From assembly GCA_013298595.1 (NCBI GenBank), contig JAAFIG010000002.1:124001-188000 (forward strand): DNA of 64,000 nt, read 5' to 3'. The notes under the pieces were generated by a model. That model worked only from the letters and a program-made list of their open reading frames with translations, made no database searches and was not told where the DNA came from. A program made the translations under genes and the position numbers. This DNA is from Deinococcales bacterium. Lineage in GTDB: Bacteria > Deinococcota > Deinococci > Deinococcales > JAAFIG01. Shown here one piece after another: positions 18,185 to 26,731 of this stretch. Positions within the stretch are counted from its first letter, which is position 1. The number at the start of each line of letters is the position of its first letter.

Positions 18185-18607
18185 CTATGGCTCGAGGCTG
18201 ATTGCTGCAACATTTTCGCCTAAGCGCATAAAATGCTTTAAATTCAGGGTGTATAACTTCTTCGCCCCAACTTTTAATGCACTGGTTGCTATCAATGTGT
18301 CAAAAATTGTGCCACCTTGAATGCCTAAGTCAATTAACCGCTCCACACTGCTTTGATAATCGCTTGGCTCGAGAATAATTTGTTCAACACCTTTTAAGTT
18401 TCCATCCAGCATTTTCTTGACTTCTTTTGGCGGTATTAAATGCCGTCCTGTCAGTACCGAGTACAATTCTGCAATAGTATGGGTGCTAATTGCGGCTCGA
18501 GATGCGGCTCGGCTTTCTGTAAAAACTTTTTTGCAACGCAGGTGTGCTTCGCGACACGGTAGCATTAAAGCAATCAGGACACTTGTGTCAAAAACATCTT
18601 TACTCAA
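18185..18607 (-). CDS. PIN-domain toxin, VapC-like
   Basis: 140 aa. PIN-domain ribonuclease of a type II toxin-antitoxin pair, expected to cleave RNA when released. The acidic residues are at the usual places: VFDTSVLIALML (first Asp), THTIAELYSVL (Glu), GGTIFDTLIATSAL (Asp), and a final Leu-rich strand in YTLNLKHF. It starts 8 nt inside the end of the upstream AbrB-type gene, which favours coupled translation. The target RNA is unknown. Confidence 0.85.
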   Translation of the reverse strand: MSKDVFDTSVLIALMLPCREAHLRCKKVFTESRAASRAAISTHTIAELYSVLTGRHLIPPKEVKKMLDGNLKGVEQIILEPSDYQSSVERLIDLGIQGGTIFDTLIATSALKVGAKKLYTLNLKHFMRLGENVAAISLEP

Positions 18608-18857
18608 GGTCGTCCATTCGGGTAGCTCGAGCAGTTACTATCATTTCTTCGATGGAATCTGGAATATCTGTGCCTGTCCAGACGTATATGCCATCTTGTT
18701 CGATTACTTCCCCGTCGCAGCGTGGACTGAGTACAAGTGAACCATCTTGGATTTGGATATCGAATTGACTTTGAGGCTCGAGGTTCAAAGCGGTTCGTAA
18801 GTGTTTTGGAATTAAAACGTGCCCAAAGGTATCAAGAGTAATGGTTTCACTGTGCAT
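18600..18857 (-). CDS. AbrB/SpoVT-type antitoxin, VapB-like
   Basis: 85 aa from the ATG at 18857 (a TTG at 18866 is an alternative). The N-terminus (ITLDTFGHVLIPKHLRTALNL) is the swapped-hairpin AbrB DNA-binding fold; the C-terminal part (DSIEEMIVTARATRM) would bind and block the PIN toxin. It is the first gene of the pair and probably represses its own operon through the inverted repeat at 18859-18887. Confidence 0.85.
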   Translation of the reverse strand: MHSETITLDTFGHVLIPKHLRTALNLEPQSQFDIQIQDGSLVLSPRCDGEVIEQDGIYVWTGTDIPDSIEEMIVTARATRMDDLE

Positions 18858-18858
18858 A

Positions 18859-18887
18859 ATTGCCAATTAGAATAAAAAATTGGCAAT
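18859..18887. promoter_or_regulatory. Inverted-repeat operator of the toxin-antitoxin pair
   Basis: ATTGCCAATT and AATTGGCAAT form a perfect 10 bp inverted repeat with a 9 bp AT spacer. It abuts the antitoxin ATG, as expected for an autorepression site. Confidence 0.7.
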
Positions 18888-18980
18888 AATGCTTTTTAGA
18901 TTGAGCATCTAATCTGTGTCTTGAATGCTTTACGAACGCTTGCTCGAGACTTAGTAACTTAAAACCTGCACAATAGACCC

Positions 18981-19736
18981 ATGAATTACTTTGCTCATGC
19001 CAGTGCGGCTGAACGTTATGCAGCTTTCCGTCCGTATTTTCATCCCAGAGCCGTGAAACTGCTGCTCGAGGCTACAAACCAACAACGTTTCTCGAGGGTG
19101 CTGGATGTGGCTTGCGGCACTGGCATGGGAGTCAAAGCGCTGCTTGAGGTTGCAGATTCTGTGACAGGTTGCGATGCCGCTCCTGAAATGCTTGAATTTG
19201 CTCAGCGTGACTTGCCACAAGCTGATTTTCTGGAATCTCGAGCCGAAGTACTGCCTTTTGTGGATGCCAGTTTTGATGTACTAACGACTTTCTTGGCGTT
19301 TCATTGGTTTGATGGGGCTAAGTTCTTAACCGAGGCAACTCGAGTACTGCAATCTAATGGTTATTTGATGATTGTGCAACACGTTTTTGATTGTTCGCTC
19401 GAGGGGGCAGAGTTATTCAGATCAAGTATGGATGATTTCTACGCGGATTATCCACAACCACCACGCAATCCGCTACGGCTCGAGCCTACTGCCAGTACCG
19501 ATTTTGGATTTCGGATTGTTGCACAGCAAAATTGGTCAGAAACCTTTGCCATGAATGCCGAGCAAGTCGCGCAGTATATCAGTACACAAAGCAATGTGAT
19601 TGCTAAGGTTGAACAAGGTACTGAACGCTTAGAACAGGTGCTTGAGAAAATTAACGCTCGAGTGCAGCCATTCTTGCAAGGTGGTATGGGGAATTTTGGT
19701 TTTACTGGGCAGCTTTGGGTGTTGCAAAAAATTTAA
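18981..19736 (+). CDS. Class I SAM-dependent methyltransferase
   Basis: 251 aa, UbiE/Methyltransf_11 type. The SAM-binding motif I is VLDVACGTGMG, followed by VTGCDAAPEMLEFAQRDL (acidic residue after strand 2), AEVLPFVDASFDVLTTFLAF (motif II area) and LQSNGYLMIVQH (motif III). FHWFDGAKFL is common in this subgroup. The substrate is probably a small molecule but cannot be named. It stands alone, followed by a bidirectional terminator shared with tRNA-Asn. Confidence 0.8.
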   Translation: MNYFAHASAAERYAAFRPYFHPRAVKLLLEATNQQRFSRVLDVACGTGMGVKALLEVADSVTGCDAAPEMLEFAQRDLPQADFLESRAEVLPFVDASFDVLTTFLAFHWFDGAKFLTEATRVLQSNGYLMIVQHVFDCSLEGAELFRSSMDDFYADYPQPPRNPLRLEPTASTDFGFRIVAQQNWSETFAMNAEQVAQYISTQSNVIAKVEQGTERLEQVLEKINARVQPFLQGGMGNFGFTGQLWVLQKI

Positions 19737-19749
19737 TCTCGAGAAACCA

Positions 19750-19773
19750 AAAACCTCGCCTAGGCGAGGTTTT
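19750..19773. terminator. Bidirectional terminator between the methyltransferase and tRNA-Asn
   Basis: A 24 bp perfect palindrome (AAAACCTCGCC, then TAGGCGAGGTTTT) gives a T tract on both strands and serves two converging units. Confidence 0.75.
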
Positions 19774-19777
19774 CTTC

Positions 19778-19852
19778 TGGCTCGGGAGGTAGGGATCGAA
19801 CCTACGACCAATCGGTTAACAGCCGATTGCTCTACCGCTGAGCTACTCCCGA
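19778..19852 (-). tRNA. tRNA-Asn (anticodon GUU)
   Basis: The reverse strand begins TCGGGAGTAGCTCAG and ends CTCCCGA-G-CCA. The acceptor stem is fully paired, the anticodon loop is CTGTTAACC with GTT, and the T loop is GTTCGATCC. CCA is encoded. Confidence 0.95.
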
Positions 19853-19976
19853 ACGCGGTTAGTGCGGACGAAAATGTATCATGGGTTTTCGAGAAACGCA
19901 AGCCCCCCTTTTGGTATTATTGGTTTGGGGCTTGACGTTGTGCGGTTAAGCGTGTATCTTTTGTTGCCCTGAGCGT

Positions 19977-20063
<87 letters not shown>

Positions 20064-20067
20064 TAGC

Positions 20068-20099
20068 AACCACGATTCTTGACTCGAGTCGTGGTTTTT
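20068..20099 (+). terminator. tRNA-Leu terminator
   Basis: AACCACGA / TCGTGGTT stem with a loop containing CTCGAG, then a T run. Confidence 0.7.
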
Positions 20100-20204
20100 C
20101 TTGTATACTTTGTGAGTAACAGGGTTTTGATGATTTTAGCTTGAGGTCGAAAAAGCTGTTTTTTGGGCTTTGGTGGGAAAACAAAAGCATTATTTGCCTC
20201 TCGA

Positions 20205-20240
20205 GTGGGGTTTGGTGGGGTTGAGTGGTAAAACTGGGGA
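20205..20240 (+). promoter_or_regulatory. MraZ-binding repeats upstream of the dcw cluster
   Basis: Four G-rich boxes (GTGGGG, GTGGGG, GTGGTA, TGGGGA) occur at 9-10 bp spacing about 105-140 bp before mraZ. Spacing and sequence match the TGGGN5 direct repeats bound by MraZ, so the cluster is probably autoregulated. A further GTGGGA lies at 20173. Confidence 0.7.
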
Positions 20241-20344
20241 AAGCATGATATTCTCTTATATCAGCGCTTCACTGTTTGCTGGTCGTGTGTTTTCCTAAGG
20301 TGGTCTTAGGAAGCGATTTTGGCACAGTGGGAAACGGTGGGAGA

Positions 20345-20785
20345 ATGCCGTTCGGAGAGTACCCTTACGCAATTGATGACAAAGGTCGGGTGGTGATGCC
20401 ACCAGACTTTCGTAAGTTTGTCGAGGATGGCATGGTGCTGACTCGAGGTTTTGAGGGTTGCGTGTATATCTTTCCGTTGTCTGAATGGCAACGGATCGAA
20501 AGTGCTGTTGATGAATTGCCTTTAAACGATAAAGCTGGTCGTGACTTTATGCGTTTTTTCTATGCTGGGGCGCAAAAAATTCGTTTAGATAATCAATCTC
20601 GGATTTCGGTTCCTAACACCCTGCGTTCTTACGCAGCGCTCGAGGGCGATGTGGTTGTGACGGGCGCACCTAAGCGCCTCGAGTTATGGAATATTGATCG
20701 TTGGAATGTCATCATTGCCGAAGTGCAAATGCAGCCGCCTAAACAAGAAGAACTGCCTGAAGTCTTACGCAAGTTGGTGGGCTGA
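20345..20785 (+). CDS. mraZ: Transcriptional regulator MraZ
   Basis: 146 aa from the ATG at 20345, chosen because it gives the standard start MPFGEYPYAIDDKGRVVMPP; the frame is open upstream to 20276. Two SpoVT/AbrB-like domains are visible, the first with DDKGRV and the second with LDNQSRISVPNTLR. MraZ is a ring-shaped DNA-binding protein that controls the dcw operon. Its stop overlaps the rsmH start (TGATG). Confidence 0.95.
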   Translation: MPFGEYPYAIDDKGRVVMPPDFRKFVEDGMVLTRGFEGCVYIFPLSEWQRIESAVDELPLNDKAGRDFMRFFYAGAQKIRLDNQSRISVPNTLRSYAALEGDVVVTGAPKRLELWNIDRWNVIIAEVQMQPPKQEELPEVLRKLVG

Positions 20786-21687
20786 TGGCACGAGTTAAAG
20801 GTAAGCGCATTGTTGTGAAAACCGAATCTGATGGTTCGCAACTCAGCCATTTACCTGTGATGCCAAGCGAAGTTCTAGCGGCACTCGAGCCAAAAGCGGG
20901 GGCATTCATTGTCGATGGCACACTTGGTGGTGCAGGGCATACGCGTTTACTGCTCGAGGCGGGTGCTCAGGTGATTGGCATAGACCAAGACCCTTTTGCT
21001 TTAGCCAGAGCCAAAGAAGCTGGGTTATTGGGTCTTGAGGTGCGTGAGGGTAATTTTCGTGATCTCGAGCTACTTGTACCTGAACGAGTGGATGGTGTGT
21101 TGCTGGATTTAGGTGTTTCGAGTTTCCAATTAGATGATGCCATGCGTGGGTTTTCTTTTCATACTGATGCGCCGCTGGATATGCGAATGTCGCAAAGTGG
21201 TGAATCGGCAGCTGATATTGTGAATACCCTAGATTACGAAGATTTAGCCCAAATTATTTATGATTACGGCGAGGAACGTCACTCGCGGCGTATTGCCAGA
21301 GCAATTGTTGCAGAACGTGAGAAAACGGCTTTCTCGAGCACAGTACAACTGGCAGCGGTGGTGAAAAAAGCGTACCCAGGTGGTCATGCTCGGGGGATTC
21401 ATCCTGCACGGCGTACATTTCAGGCTTTACGGATTTACGTCAACGATGAACTTGGCGCACTTGAAGCGGGTTTACGAGGTGCAAAAACCATTCTCAAAAC
21501 AGGTGGGCGTTTAGCGGTGATTAGTTTCCACTCACTCGAGGATCGTATTGTCAAGCGTTTTATGCGAAGCGAACTCGAACCACTTCATAAAAAACCACTT
21601 GAAGCAACAGTTGCAGAACTCGAGATCAATCCGCGTTCGAGAAGTGCTAAGTTGCGTGTGGCAAGTAAAACCGAGGTGATCGCATGA
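20785..21687 (+). CDS. rsmH: 16S rRNA (cytosine-1402-N4)-methyltransferase
   Basis: 300 aa. RsmH (MraW) methylates C1402 in the ribosomal P site using SAM. Motifs: HLPVMPSEVLAAL, FIVDGTLGGAGHTRLLLEAG (SAM loop), VDGVLLDLGVSSFQLDDAMRGFSF, and GGRLAVISFHSLEDRIVKRF near the C-terminus. Second gene of the dcw cluster, overlapping mraZ by 1 nt and ftsL by 4 nt. Confidence 0.96.
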   Translation: MARVKGKRIVVKTESDGSQLSHLPVMPSEVLAALEPKAGAFIVDGTLGGAGHTRLLLEAGAQVIGIDQDPFALARAKEAGLLGLEVREGNFRDLELLVPERVDGVLLDLGVSSFQLDDAMRGFSFHTDAPLDMRMSQSGESAADIVNTLDYEDLAQIIYDYGEERHSRRIARAIVAEREKTAFSSTVQLAAVVKKAYPGGHARGIHPARRTFQALRIYVNDELGALEAGLRGAKTILKTGGRLAVISFHSLEDRIVKRFMRSELEPLHKKPLEATVAELEINPRSRSAKLRVASKTEVIA

Positions 21688-22010
21688 GTGAACGTATTCA
21701 ACGTTTTATGCTTTTTTATGCTGTGATGGTTGTGGTTTTGGTTGGTGTGCGTTTTATGACCAAAGACAGTGCTCAGCAACTCGAGGATTTACAAATACAA
21801 ACAGGTTTATTAGTTGCTGAACGTGCCGAATTACAATTGCAACTGGCTAATCTTGAAAGTCCGAGTCGGGTTCGTAAATGGGCTTTTGATAACAATATGA
21901 TTCCGTTTTCAAGTGCCAGTGCTTTACAACTCGAGTTTAAGCCGTTGAAATTGTTAGCACCTATTGCTCCTGTGAAACAAAAAATTACGGTTGAAACACA
22001 GTGGCGTTAA
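21684..22010 (+). CDS. ftsL: Cell division protein FtsL-like
   Basis: 108 aa bitopic membrane protein: short cytoplasmic start, one TM segment (MLFYAVMVVVLVGVRFM), then a coiled coil (LEDLQIQTGLLVAERAELQLQLANLE) and a short tail. Sequence conservation of FtsL is weak; the call rests on architecture and on its place between rsmH and ftsI. It would join FtsB and FtsQ in the divisome. Confidence 0.75.
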   Translation: MSERIQRFMLFYAVMVVVLVGVRFMTKDSAQQLEDLQIQTGLLVAERAELQLQLANLESPSRVRKWAFDNNMIPFSSASALQLEFKPLKLLAPIAPVKQKITVETQWR

Positions 22011-22056
22011 GTCAGTATCAAGGTATGTAAAATCTGTTGAAAAATTGGAAACCTCT

Positions 22057-23493
22057 ATGACCCAAGTCGAAACTAAACCAATCAAAACAACGACAATACC
22101 GCTCGAGACAGAGCCTGCGGTTGTTGATATTTTGCCACCAGTTGCAGTGCAACAACCTTGGCGATTTACCTTGGTTGGTCTTGTTTTAGCTGTGCCGTTG
22201 TTGCTTTTATGGCTCGAGTTTGCCAGTTTATCTTTGGGTTTGCCGTTTATTCCAAAAGTTGTTCAAGAAGTCCAACGTGGACGAATTCTGATGCGTGACG
22301 AAAAAGGTTTTATGACCTTAGCCGAAACAGCAGGTCAAGGGGCTAATCTCGAGCGCCATTATCCTCAGGAGCGTTTAGCCGCAGGTGTACTGGGTTTTGT
22401 TGGTGATGAACAAAAAGGCTTGTATGGTGTGGAACTTTTCCAAAATGAATTCCTGAAAAAAGGCGCAGATTTGGTTTTAACGTTAGACCCTAAAATTCAA
22501 GCCAGTGCCGAAGCAACCCTCGAGAATGCCATACTTTCTACAGGAGCAGAATCAGGCACAGTGGTGGTGATGGAAGCCAAGACCAATCGTTTATTGGCAG
22601 TGGCAAATGCGCCAGGCTTTGATGCTAGTAATTGGGAAGCTTCAAAAGAAAGTATTTGGAAAAACCGTGCTTTCCGCGATACATTCGATCCTGGTAGCAC
22701 AATTAAAGGTTTGGTTGCTGCAATGCTGGTTAATGAAGGTATTGCCGATGCCGATTCACCAATTTACGCACCCATGCAACGCCAATACCGCAATGCTCCT
22801 CCGATCAATGATGCCATTAAGCACCGCCCAGATTTAACCTTAAAAGATGTGCTGAAATACTCGAGCAATGTTGGAATCTCGAGGTTTGCGGATCGTTTAG
22901 GTGCCAGGAAATTACATGATTACTTAGGGAAATTTGGTTTTGGACGCGATGTTTGGGTTAAAGATTCCAGTGTCGAAACAGGTGTCCTGACCAATTGGCA
23001 AGGCTGGCGACCACGTGATTTTGCCACCCATAGTTTCGGACAAGGCTTTACCAGCACAGCTGTGCAACTTGCCACAGCCTTTAGTGTCTTGGTCAACGAT
23101 GGGCAGTACATTGCCCCTAAATTATTTGATGGACAAGATATCCCTAAACCAACTCGAGTTATCAGCCCAGAAGCTGCTAAAGCAACGCGTACCATGCTCG
23201 AGTACACAGTCAACGAAGGCGTCAAACGTGCCCAAGTGCCAAATTATTGTGTTGGTGGTAAAACTGGTACATCTGAAACGTGGGTCAATGGCAAGATATC
23301 CTCGAGCCGTTTCCATGCCTTATTTGCTGGATTTTTTCCTGTGGATAATCCAAAAGTGGTGATTGCTGTGCAGTTGTATGCACCAAAATCGGTCTACCAT
23401 GGTTCATTGGTGTCTGCGCCTGTTTTTAGACAAATTGTGCTTGAGACAGCCGCACGGTATGGTATTGCACCTTCTCCTTGTGTGAAACGGTAG
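22057..23493 (+). CDS. ftsI: Septal peptidoglycan transpeptidase FtsI (PBP3-type)
   Basis: 478 aa from the ATG at 22057 with GGAAA upstream; the frame runs back to a TTG at 21991. One N-terminal membrane helix is followed by a short pedestal domain (GRILMRDEKGFM, GVLGFVGDEQKGLYGVE). The transpeptidase domain has SxxK at Ser214 (GSTIKG), SxN at 269-271 (YSSNVG) and KTG at 402 (GGKTGTSE). It cross-links septal peptidoglycan with FtsW. It is shorter than E. coli FtsI. Confidence 0.93.
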   Translation: MTQVETKPIKTTTIPLETEPAVVDILPPVAVQQPWRFTLVGLVLAVPLLLLWLEFASLSLGLPFIPKVVQEVQRGRILMRDEKGFMTLAETAGQGANLERHYPQERLAAGVLGFVGDEQKGLYGVELFQNEFLKKGADLVLTLDPKIQASAEATLENAILSTGAESGTVVVMEAKTNRLLAVANAPGFDASNWEASKESIWKNRAFRDTFDPGSTIKGLVAAMLVNEGIADADSPIYAPMQRQYRNAPPINDAIKHRPDLTLKDVLKYSSNVGISRFADRLGARKLHDYLGKFGFGRDVWVKDSSVETGVLTNWQGWRPRDFATHSFGQGFTSTAVQLATAFSVLVNDGQYIAPKLFDGQDIPKPTRVISPEAAKATRTMLEYTVNEGVKRAQVPNYCVGGKTGTSETWVNGKISSSRFHALFAGFFPVDNPKVVIAVQLYAPKSVYHGSLVSAPVFRQIVLETAARYGIAPSPCVKR

Positions 23494-23537
23494 AATTGTT
23501 CGATGAAGTCTTTATTGACAGTATTAACAACATATGG

Positions 23538-23557
23538 GGGCTTGCTCGAGCAAGCCC
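23538..23557. repeat. 20 bp perfect palindrome centred on CTCGAG
   Basis: GGGCTTGCTCGAGCAAGCCC lies between ftsI and murF. It may act as a weak hairpin or terminator within the operon. Confidence 0.5.
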
Positions 23558-23581
23558 TGATTCGTGTCTACCGAGGTTCTG

Positions 23582-24853
23582 ATGATTGATCCTCGAGTGT
23601 GGGCAGCTGAACTTGGTGCGATCGTCAGTGCCGATGCTGGTGTGGCAAAACGCATTACTTTTATGACTGCTGAATGTAATGAAGAAACAGCCTTTGCGGC
23701 TCTGCAAGGTGCAACGCGGCATGGCAATGATTTTATTGAAGCAGCACTCGAGGCAGGAGCACCATTTATTCTGACCAATCTCGATGTGCCTCGAGCGGTT
23801 AAAGTGGCGGATAGCACGGTGGCATTGCGTCGCTGGGCAAGATTACACCGCGATGCTACGCAAGCTGAGTTAATTGGTATTACAGGTTCGGCAGGCAAAA
23901 CCACTGCTAAAAGCTTGGTCTCGAGTGCTTTGGCTGTGCCGACCACACCAGGAAATTTAAACACCCTCAATTACTTGGCATGTTATTTACTTTCAAATGT
24001 GACCACTGGCAGTACCCATGTGATCGAAATGGGCATTGACCGCATTGGCGAAATGGATGAATTAATGGCATTGGTTGCACCAAGTATTGGTGTGATTACG
24101 GCTGTAGGAGCAGCTCATCTCGAGTTTTTTGGAACTGTCAAAACAGTTGCTTATGAAAAAGGCAGAATGCTTCAAGCGCCTTCTGGATTGGTAGCAGGTA
24201 GCACAGCGTATCGTTATCCCAACACACCAAGTTATGGTTTCCTCGAGACCTGTACTTTCGCGGCTACAGCCCTTGAAGTTGATGCTGAAAGTGTTTCGTT
24301 TACCTACCATAATCAGCGTATTACTTTGGCAACACCAAGTGTGCAAATTGCTGAAAGTGCAGTGCTGGCACTTGCTCTTGCTGAAAAATTTGCGATTCCA
24401 CTCGAGGTAGCTAAAACCAGACTTGAGCAGAGCCAAATCCCAAGTGGTAGGCTCCGTATTGAACGTGGCAATATCACCCTGATAGACGATGCGTACAATG
24501 CCAATCCGCTTTCAGTAGCTGCTAGTCTCGAGACACTAGCGCGTTTCTCTGGGCGTAAAGTGGCTATTCTTGGGCATATGCGCGAACTTGGTACTTATAG
24601 CCGTGAGTACCATCACGAAGTTGGCATTATCGCTGGTAAACAAGCTGATCTTGTCATTGCCATCGGCGAACATAGTGATGCTTTGGTACAGGCAGCCCTC
24701 GAGAACGGAACAGAAGCTATTGCTTACGAAACTACCGAGATTGCTAAGACACAGGTTTACAAACACATCAAAAATGGCGATAACATCCTCGTCAAAGGCT
24801 CGAGATTTGTTGCTCTCGAGCAGTTGGTGGAGGTGTTACGTGAAAAACTTTAA
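23582..24853 (+). CDS. murF: UDP-MurNAc-tripeptide-D-Ala-D-Ala ligase
   Basis: 423 aa from the ATG at 23582, with GAGG 7 nt upstream (a GTG at 23564 is possible). MurF adds D-Ala-D-Ala to the UDP-MurNAc-tripeptide with ATP. The Mur ligase signature is complete: P-loop GITGSAGKTTAK, VIEMGIDRIGEMD, GVITAVGAAHLEFF, and in the C-domain LIDDAYNANPLSVAASLETL and VAILGHMRELG. murE is not next to it. Confidence 0.94.
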   Translation: MIDPRVWAAELGAIVSADAGVAKRITFMTAECNEETAFAALQGATRHGNDFIEAALEAGAPFILTNLDVPRAVKVADSTVALRRWARLHRDATQAELIGITGSAGKTTAKSLVSSALAVPTTPGNLNTLNYLACYLLSNVTTGSTHVIEMGIDRIGEMDELMALVAPSIGVITAVGAAHLEFFGTVKTVAYEKGRMLQAPSGLVAGSTAYRYPNTPSYGFLETCTFAATALEVDAESVSFTYHNQRITLATPSVQIAESAVLALALAEKFAIPLEVAKTRLEQSQIPSGRLRIERGNITLIDDAYNANPLSVAASLETLARFSGRKVAILGHMRELGTYSREYHHEVGIIAGKQADLVIAIGEHSDALVQAALENGTEAIAYETTEIAKTQVYKHIKNGDNILVKGSRFVALEQLVEVLREKL

Positions 24854-24926
24854 AGGGTGCTATGAGCGATTCTTGAGCGGGTATCAAAAAAATCTTAGGA
24901 AAATGCATGGCATATTCAGTGATGAT

Positions 24927-25802
24927 ATGAACGTGTTGCAAGCCCTTTCCCCAGTTCGCGCTTCGCTTGAACGCCCCTCTAGAGGGGTTGGGGAGAGGGT
25001 TTATCGCTCACTGCTCTTCTTGGGTTTACTCAGTATTGCCTTGGGTTGTGCCCCTGCTCGAGTTGCCTCGGGTGCGGCTGTGCAAGCATCTGGCATTGTT
25101 AGTTTAGTGGTCAATTTAGAAGGAGATGCTGTTTGTATTGCTGCTAATACCACCAGCGTGGCGTTGTTTCCTCGAGCAGCGATTCGTGGTTTAACTGGGC
25201 ATGATTGGTTATCTGCTGCGGCTCGGGTGAATAGTGCCGCTTGGGTTGGTGGGGCGTGGTGGTTGGCTTTACCTCGAGCTGGTGTGATTCAAAAAGCGCA
25301 AGGTGTGCCACAAAATGTGTTTATTGCAGGGCAACCCAATTTACTTTCAAGTCGGTTGGTGTTCACCCTCGAGGGAGATGTGTTTTCTTTTGCGGGGCAG
25401 CGGGTTGGGCGTTTAGCCAAGCAACCTTCAAGCGTTATAGATGTCAAAGATAAAACTTTTGCCTTAGTTGGTCAGGATGTCTACGCCATTGCCGATGGGA
25501 TTACTCGAGTGACACAACTTGCTAGTGCAGATTATTCTTTGGTTGCTGATAAGGATTCGTTTGCAACAGTTAAAGGTAAGGCAGTGCGGCAAGATAATCT
25601 GACTTATTCGCTCGAGAAACAAACAATGGTGATTCGTCGTTTTGATGGTCAGAGCATTAAAACCATTGCTTTTTCCGATATGCCATCACAAATTGCAGTT
25701 GGTGGCGATACTTTAGCAGTGGCAAGTGGCTCGAGTGTACAATTTTTTGATGCTAGAACTTTTGTACCACTGCTAACTCGAGCTTGTGAGGTGACGCGGT
25801 GA
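24927..25802 (+). CDS. Predicted lipoprotein inside the dcw cluster, unknown function
   Basis: About 291 aa from the ATG at 24927 (one at 24903 also fits). A basic stretch and hydrophobic core (RSLLFLGLLSIALGC) end in a lipobox Cys. The mature part has repeated short beta-strand motifs (VFTLEGDVFSFAGQRVGRL, KTFALVGQDVYAIADGI, DTLAVASGSSVQFFDA) like a beta-propeller. It overlaps mraY by 4 nt, so it is part of the operon. Its 5' end includes a GC-rich palindromic repeat (24974-24987) read as part of the signal region. I do not recognise the family; the position suggests an envelope or division role. Confidence 0.6.
   Translation: MNVLQALSPVRASLERPSRGVGERVYRSLLFLGLLSIALGCAPARVASGAAVQASGIVSLVVNLEGDAVCIAANTTSVALFPRAAIRGLTGHDWLSAAARVNSAAWVGGAWWLALPRAGVIQKAQGVPQNVFIAGQPNLLSSRLVFTLEGDVFSFAGQRVGRLAKQPSSVIDVKDKTFALVGQDVYAIADGITRVTQLASADYSLVADKDSFATVKGKAVRQDNLTYSLEKQTMVIRRFDGQSIKTIAFSDMPSQIAVGGDTLAVASGSSVQFFDARTFVPLLTRACEVTR
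24974..25000 (+). repeat. Palindromic GC-rich repeat within the lipoprotein gene start
   Basis: CCCCTCTAGAGGGG followed by TTGGGGAGAGGG has the look of a common dispersed intergenic repeat. Here it appears to be translated as RPSRGVGER. Confidence 0.5.
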
Positions 25803-26731
25803 GATTTGTTTTAACAGCCTTACTTTCATGGTTTGCTGTTGGTATGTTTCTGCGTTTTGCTAAAGAACGCGGTTGGGGGCAAACTGTGCGCCGTGAGGGT
25901 CCTGCGACGCATTTGGTTAAAGATGGTACGCCAACAATGGGTGGTATTCCATTTACTTTGGTTATTTTACTGGTCTGGCTTGTTTTTGTTGGTATTCCAG
26001 GTTTATCAGATATTAAAGGTTGGGCTGTGGTTTGGTTAGCTTTTGGTATGTACTGCATTGGCGCTTGGGATGATATTGGCATTGTTCGCTCGAGAATGCT
26101 TGGGCGCGCAACTCGAGGTGATTTACCAGCTCGTTATAAATTCCCTGCTCAGATTGTTGTGGCTGCCATTTTTGCTTATGTGGTGGCTGGACAAATTTCG
26201 TTGTTTAGTAATTTCTGGTTTGATGCCTTGTTTTACTGTTTTGTTGCGGTCGGTACAGCCAATGCTGTGAATTTTTCGGATGGTTTAGATGGTTTATGTG
26301 CGGGTACAGTGGCAATTATTCTTGTGCCTTTAATTATTTCTTCGCCAATTGCAGGTATTACCATTGCTGCCTTACTTGGGTATTTATGGTTTAACGCGCC
26401 AAAAGCCCAAATTTTTATGGGCGATGCAGGTTCGCATGCGCTTGGTGGCATTGTGGCAGGTGTTTATATTACCCAAGGTTGGACTTGGGTTTTACCTATA
26501 GCTGCAATTTTCCCTGTTATGGCAATTGTGAGTGTGGTGTTGCAGGTGCTTTCCAAACGCTATAACGAACGTTTTCATGGTGTGGATAAGCGCTTATTTT
26601 TAATGACACCGATTCACCATCATTTTGAAAAACTGGGTTGGGCAGAAACCAAAGTCACCATTCGATTCCTTGCCATTACGGCTGTTGCCACCATGCTTGC
26701 TTGGAGTCTGATGAACGGCGGCAAAGCATGA
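25799..26731 (+). CDS. mraY: Phospho-MurNAc-pentapeptide transferase
   Basis: 310 aa polytopic membrane enzyme from a GTG start overlapping the previous stop. MraY transfers phospho-MurNAc-pentapeptide to undecaprenyl phosphate (lipid I). Motifs: GTPTMGGIPF, the catalytic aspartates in IGAWDDIG and AVNFSDGLDGL, IFMGDAGSHALGG, and the HHH loop LMTPIHHHFEKLGW. Only two CTCGAG copies occur, in line with strong protein conservation. Confidence 0.96.
   Translation: MRFVLTALLSWFAVGMFLRFAKERGWGQTVRREGPATHLVKDGTPTMGGIPFTLVILLVWLVFVGIPGLSDIKGWAVVWLAFGMYCIGAWDDIGIVRSRMLGRATRGDLPARYKFPAQIVVAAIFAYVVAGQISLFSNFWFDALFYCFVAVGTANAVNFSDGLDGLCAGTVAIILVPLIISSPIAGITIAALLGYLWFNAPKAQIFMGDAGSHALGGIVAGVYITQGWTWVLPIAAIFPVMAIVSVVLQVLSKRYNERFHGVDKRLFLMTPIHHHFEKLGWAETKVTIRFLAITAVATMLAWSLMNGGKA

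Noticed and set aside
24570-24926. 5' extension of the dcw lipoprotein frame into murF
   Set aside because: It overlaps murF coding sequence in another frame and would bury the lipoprotein signal.
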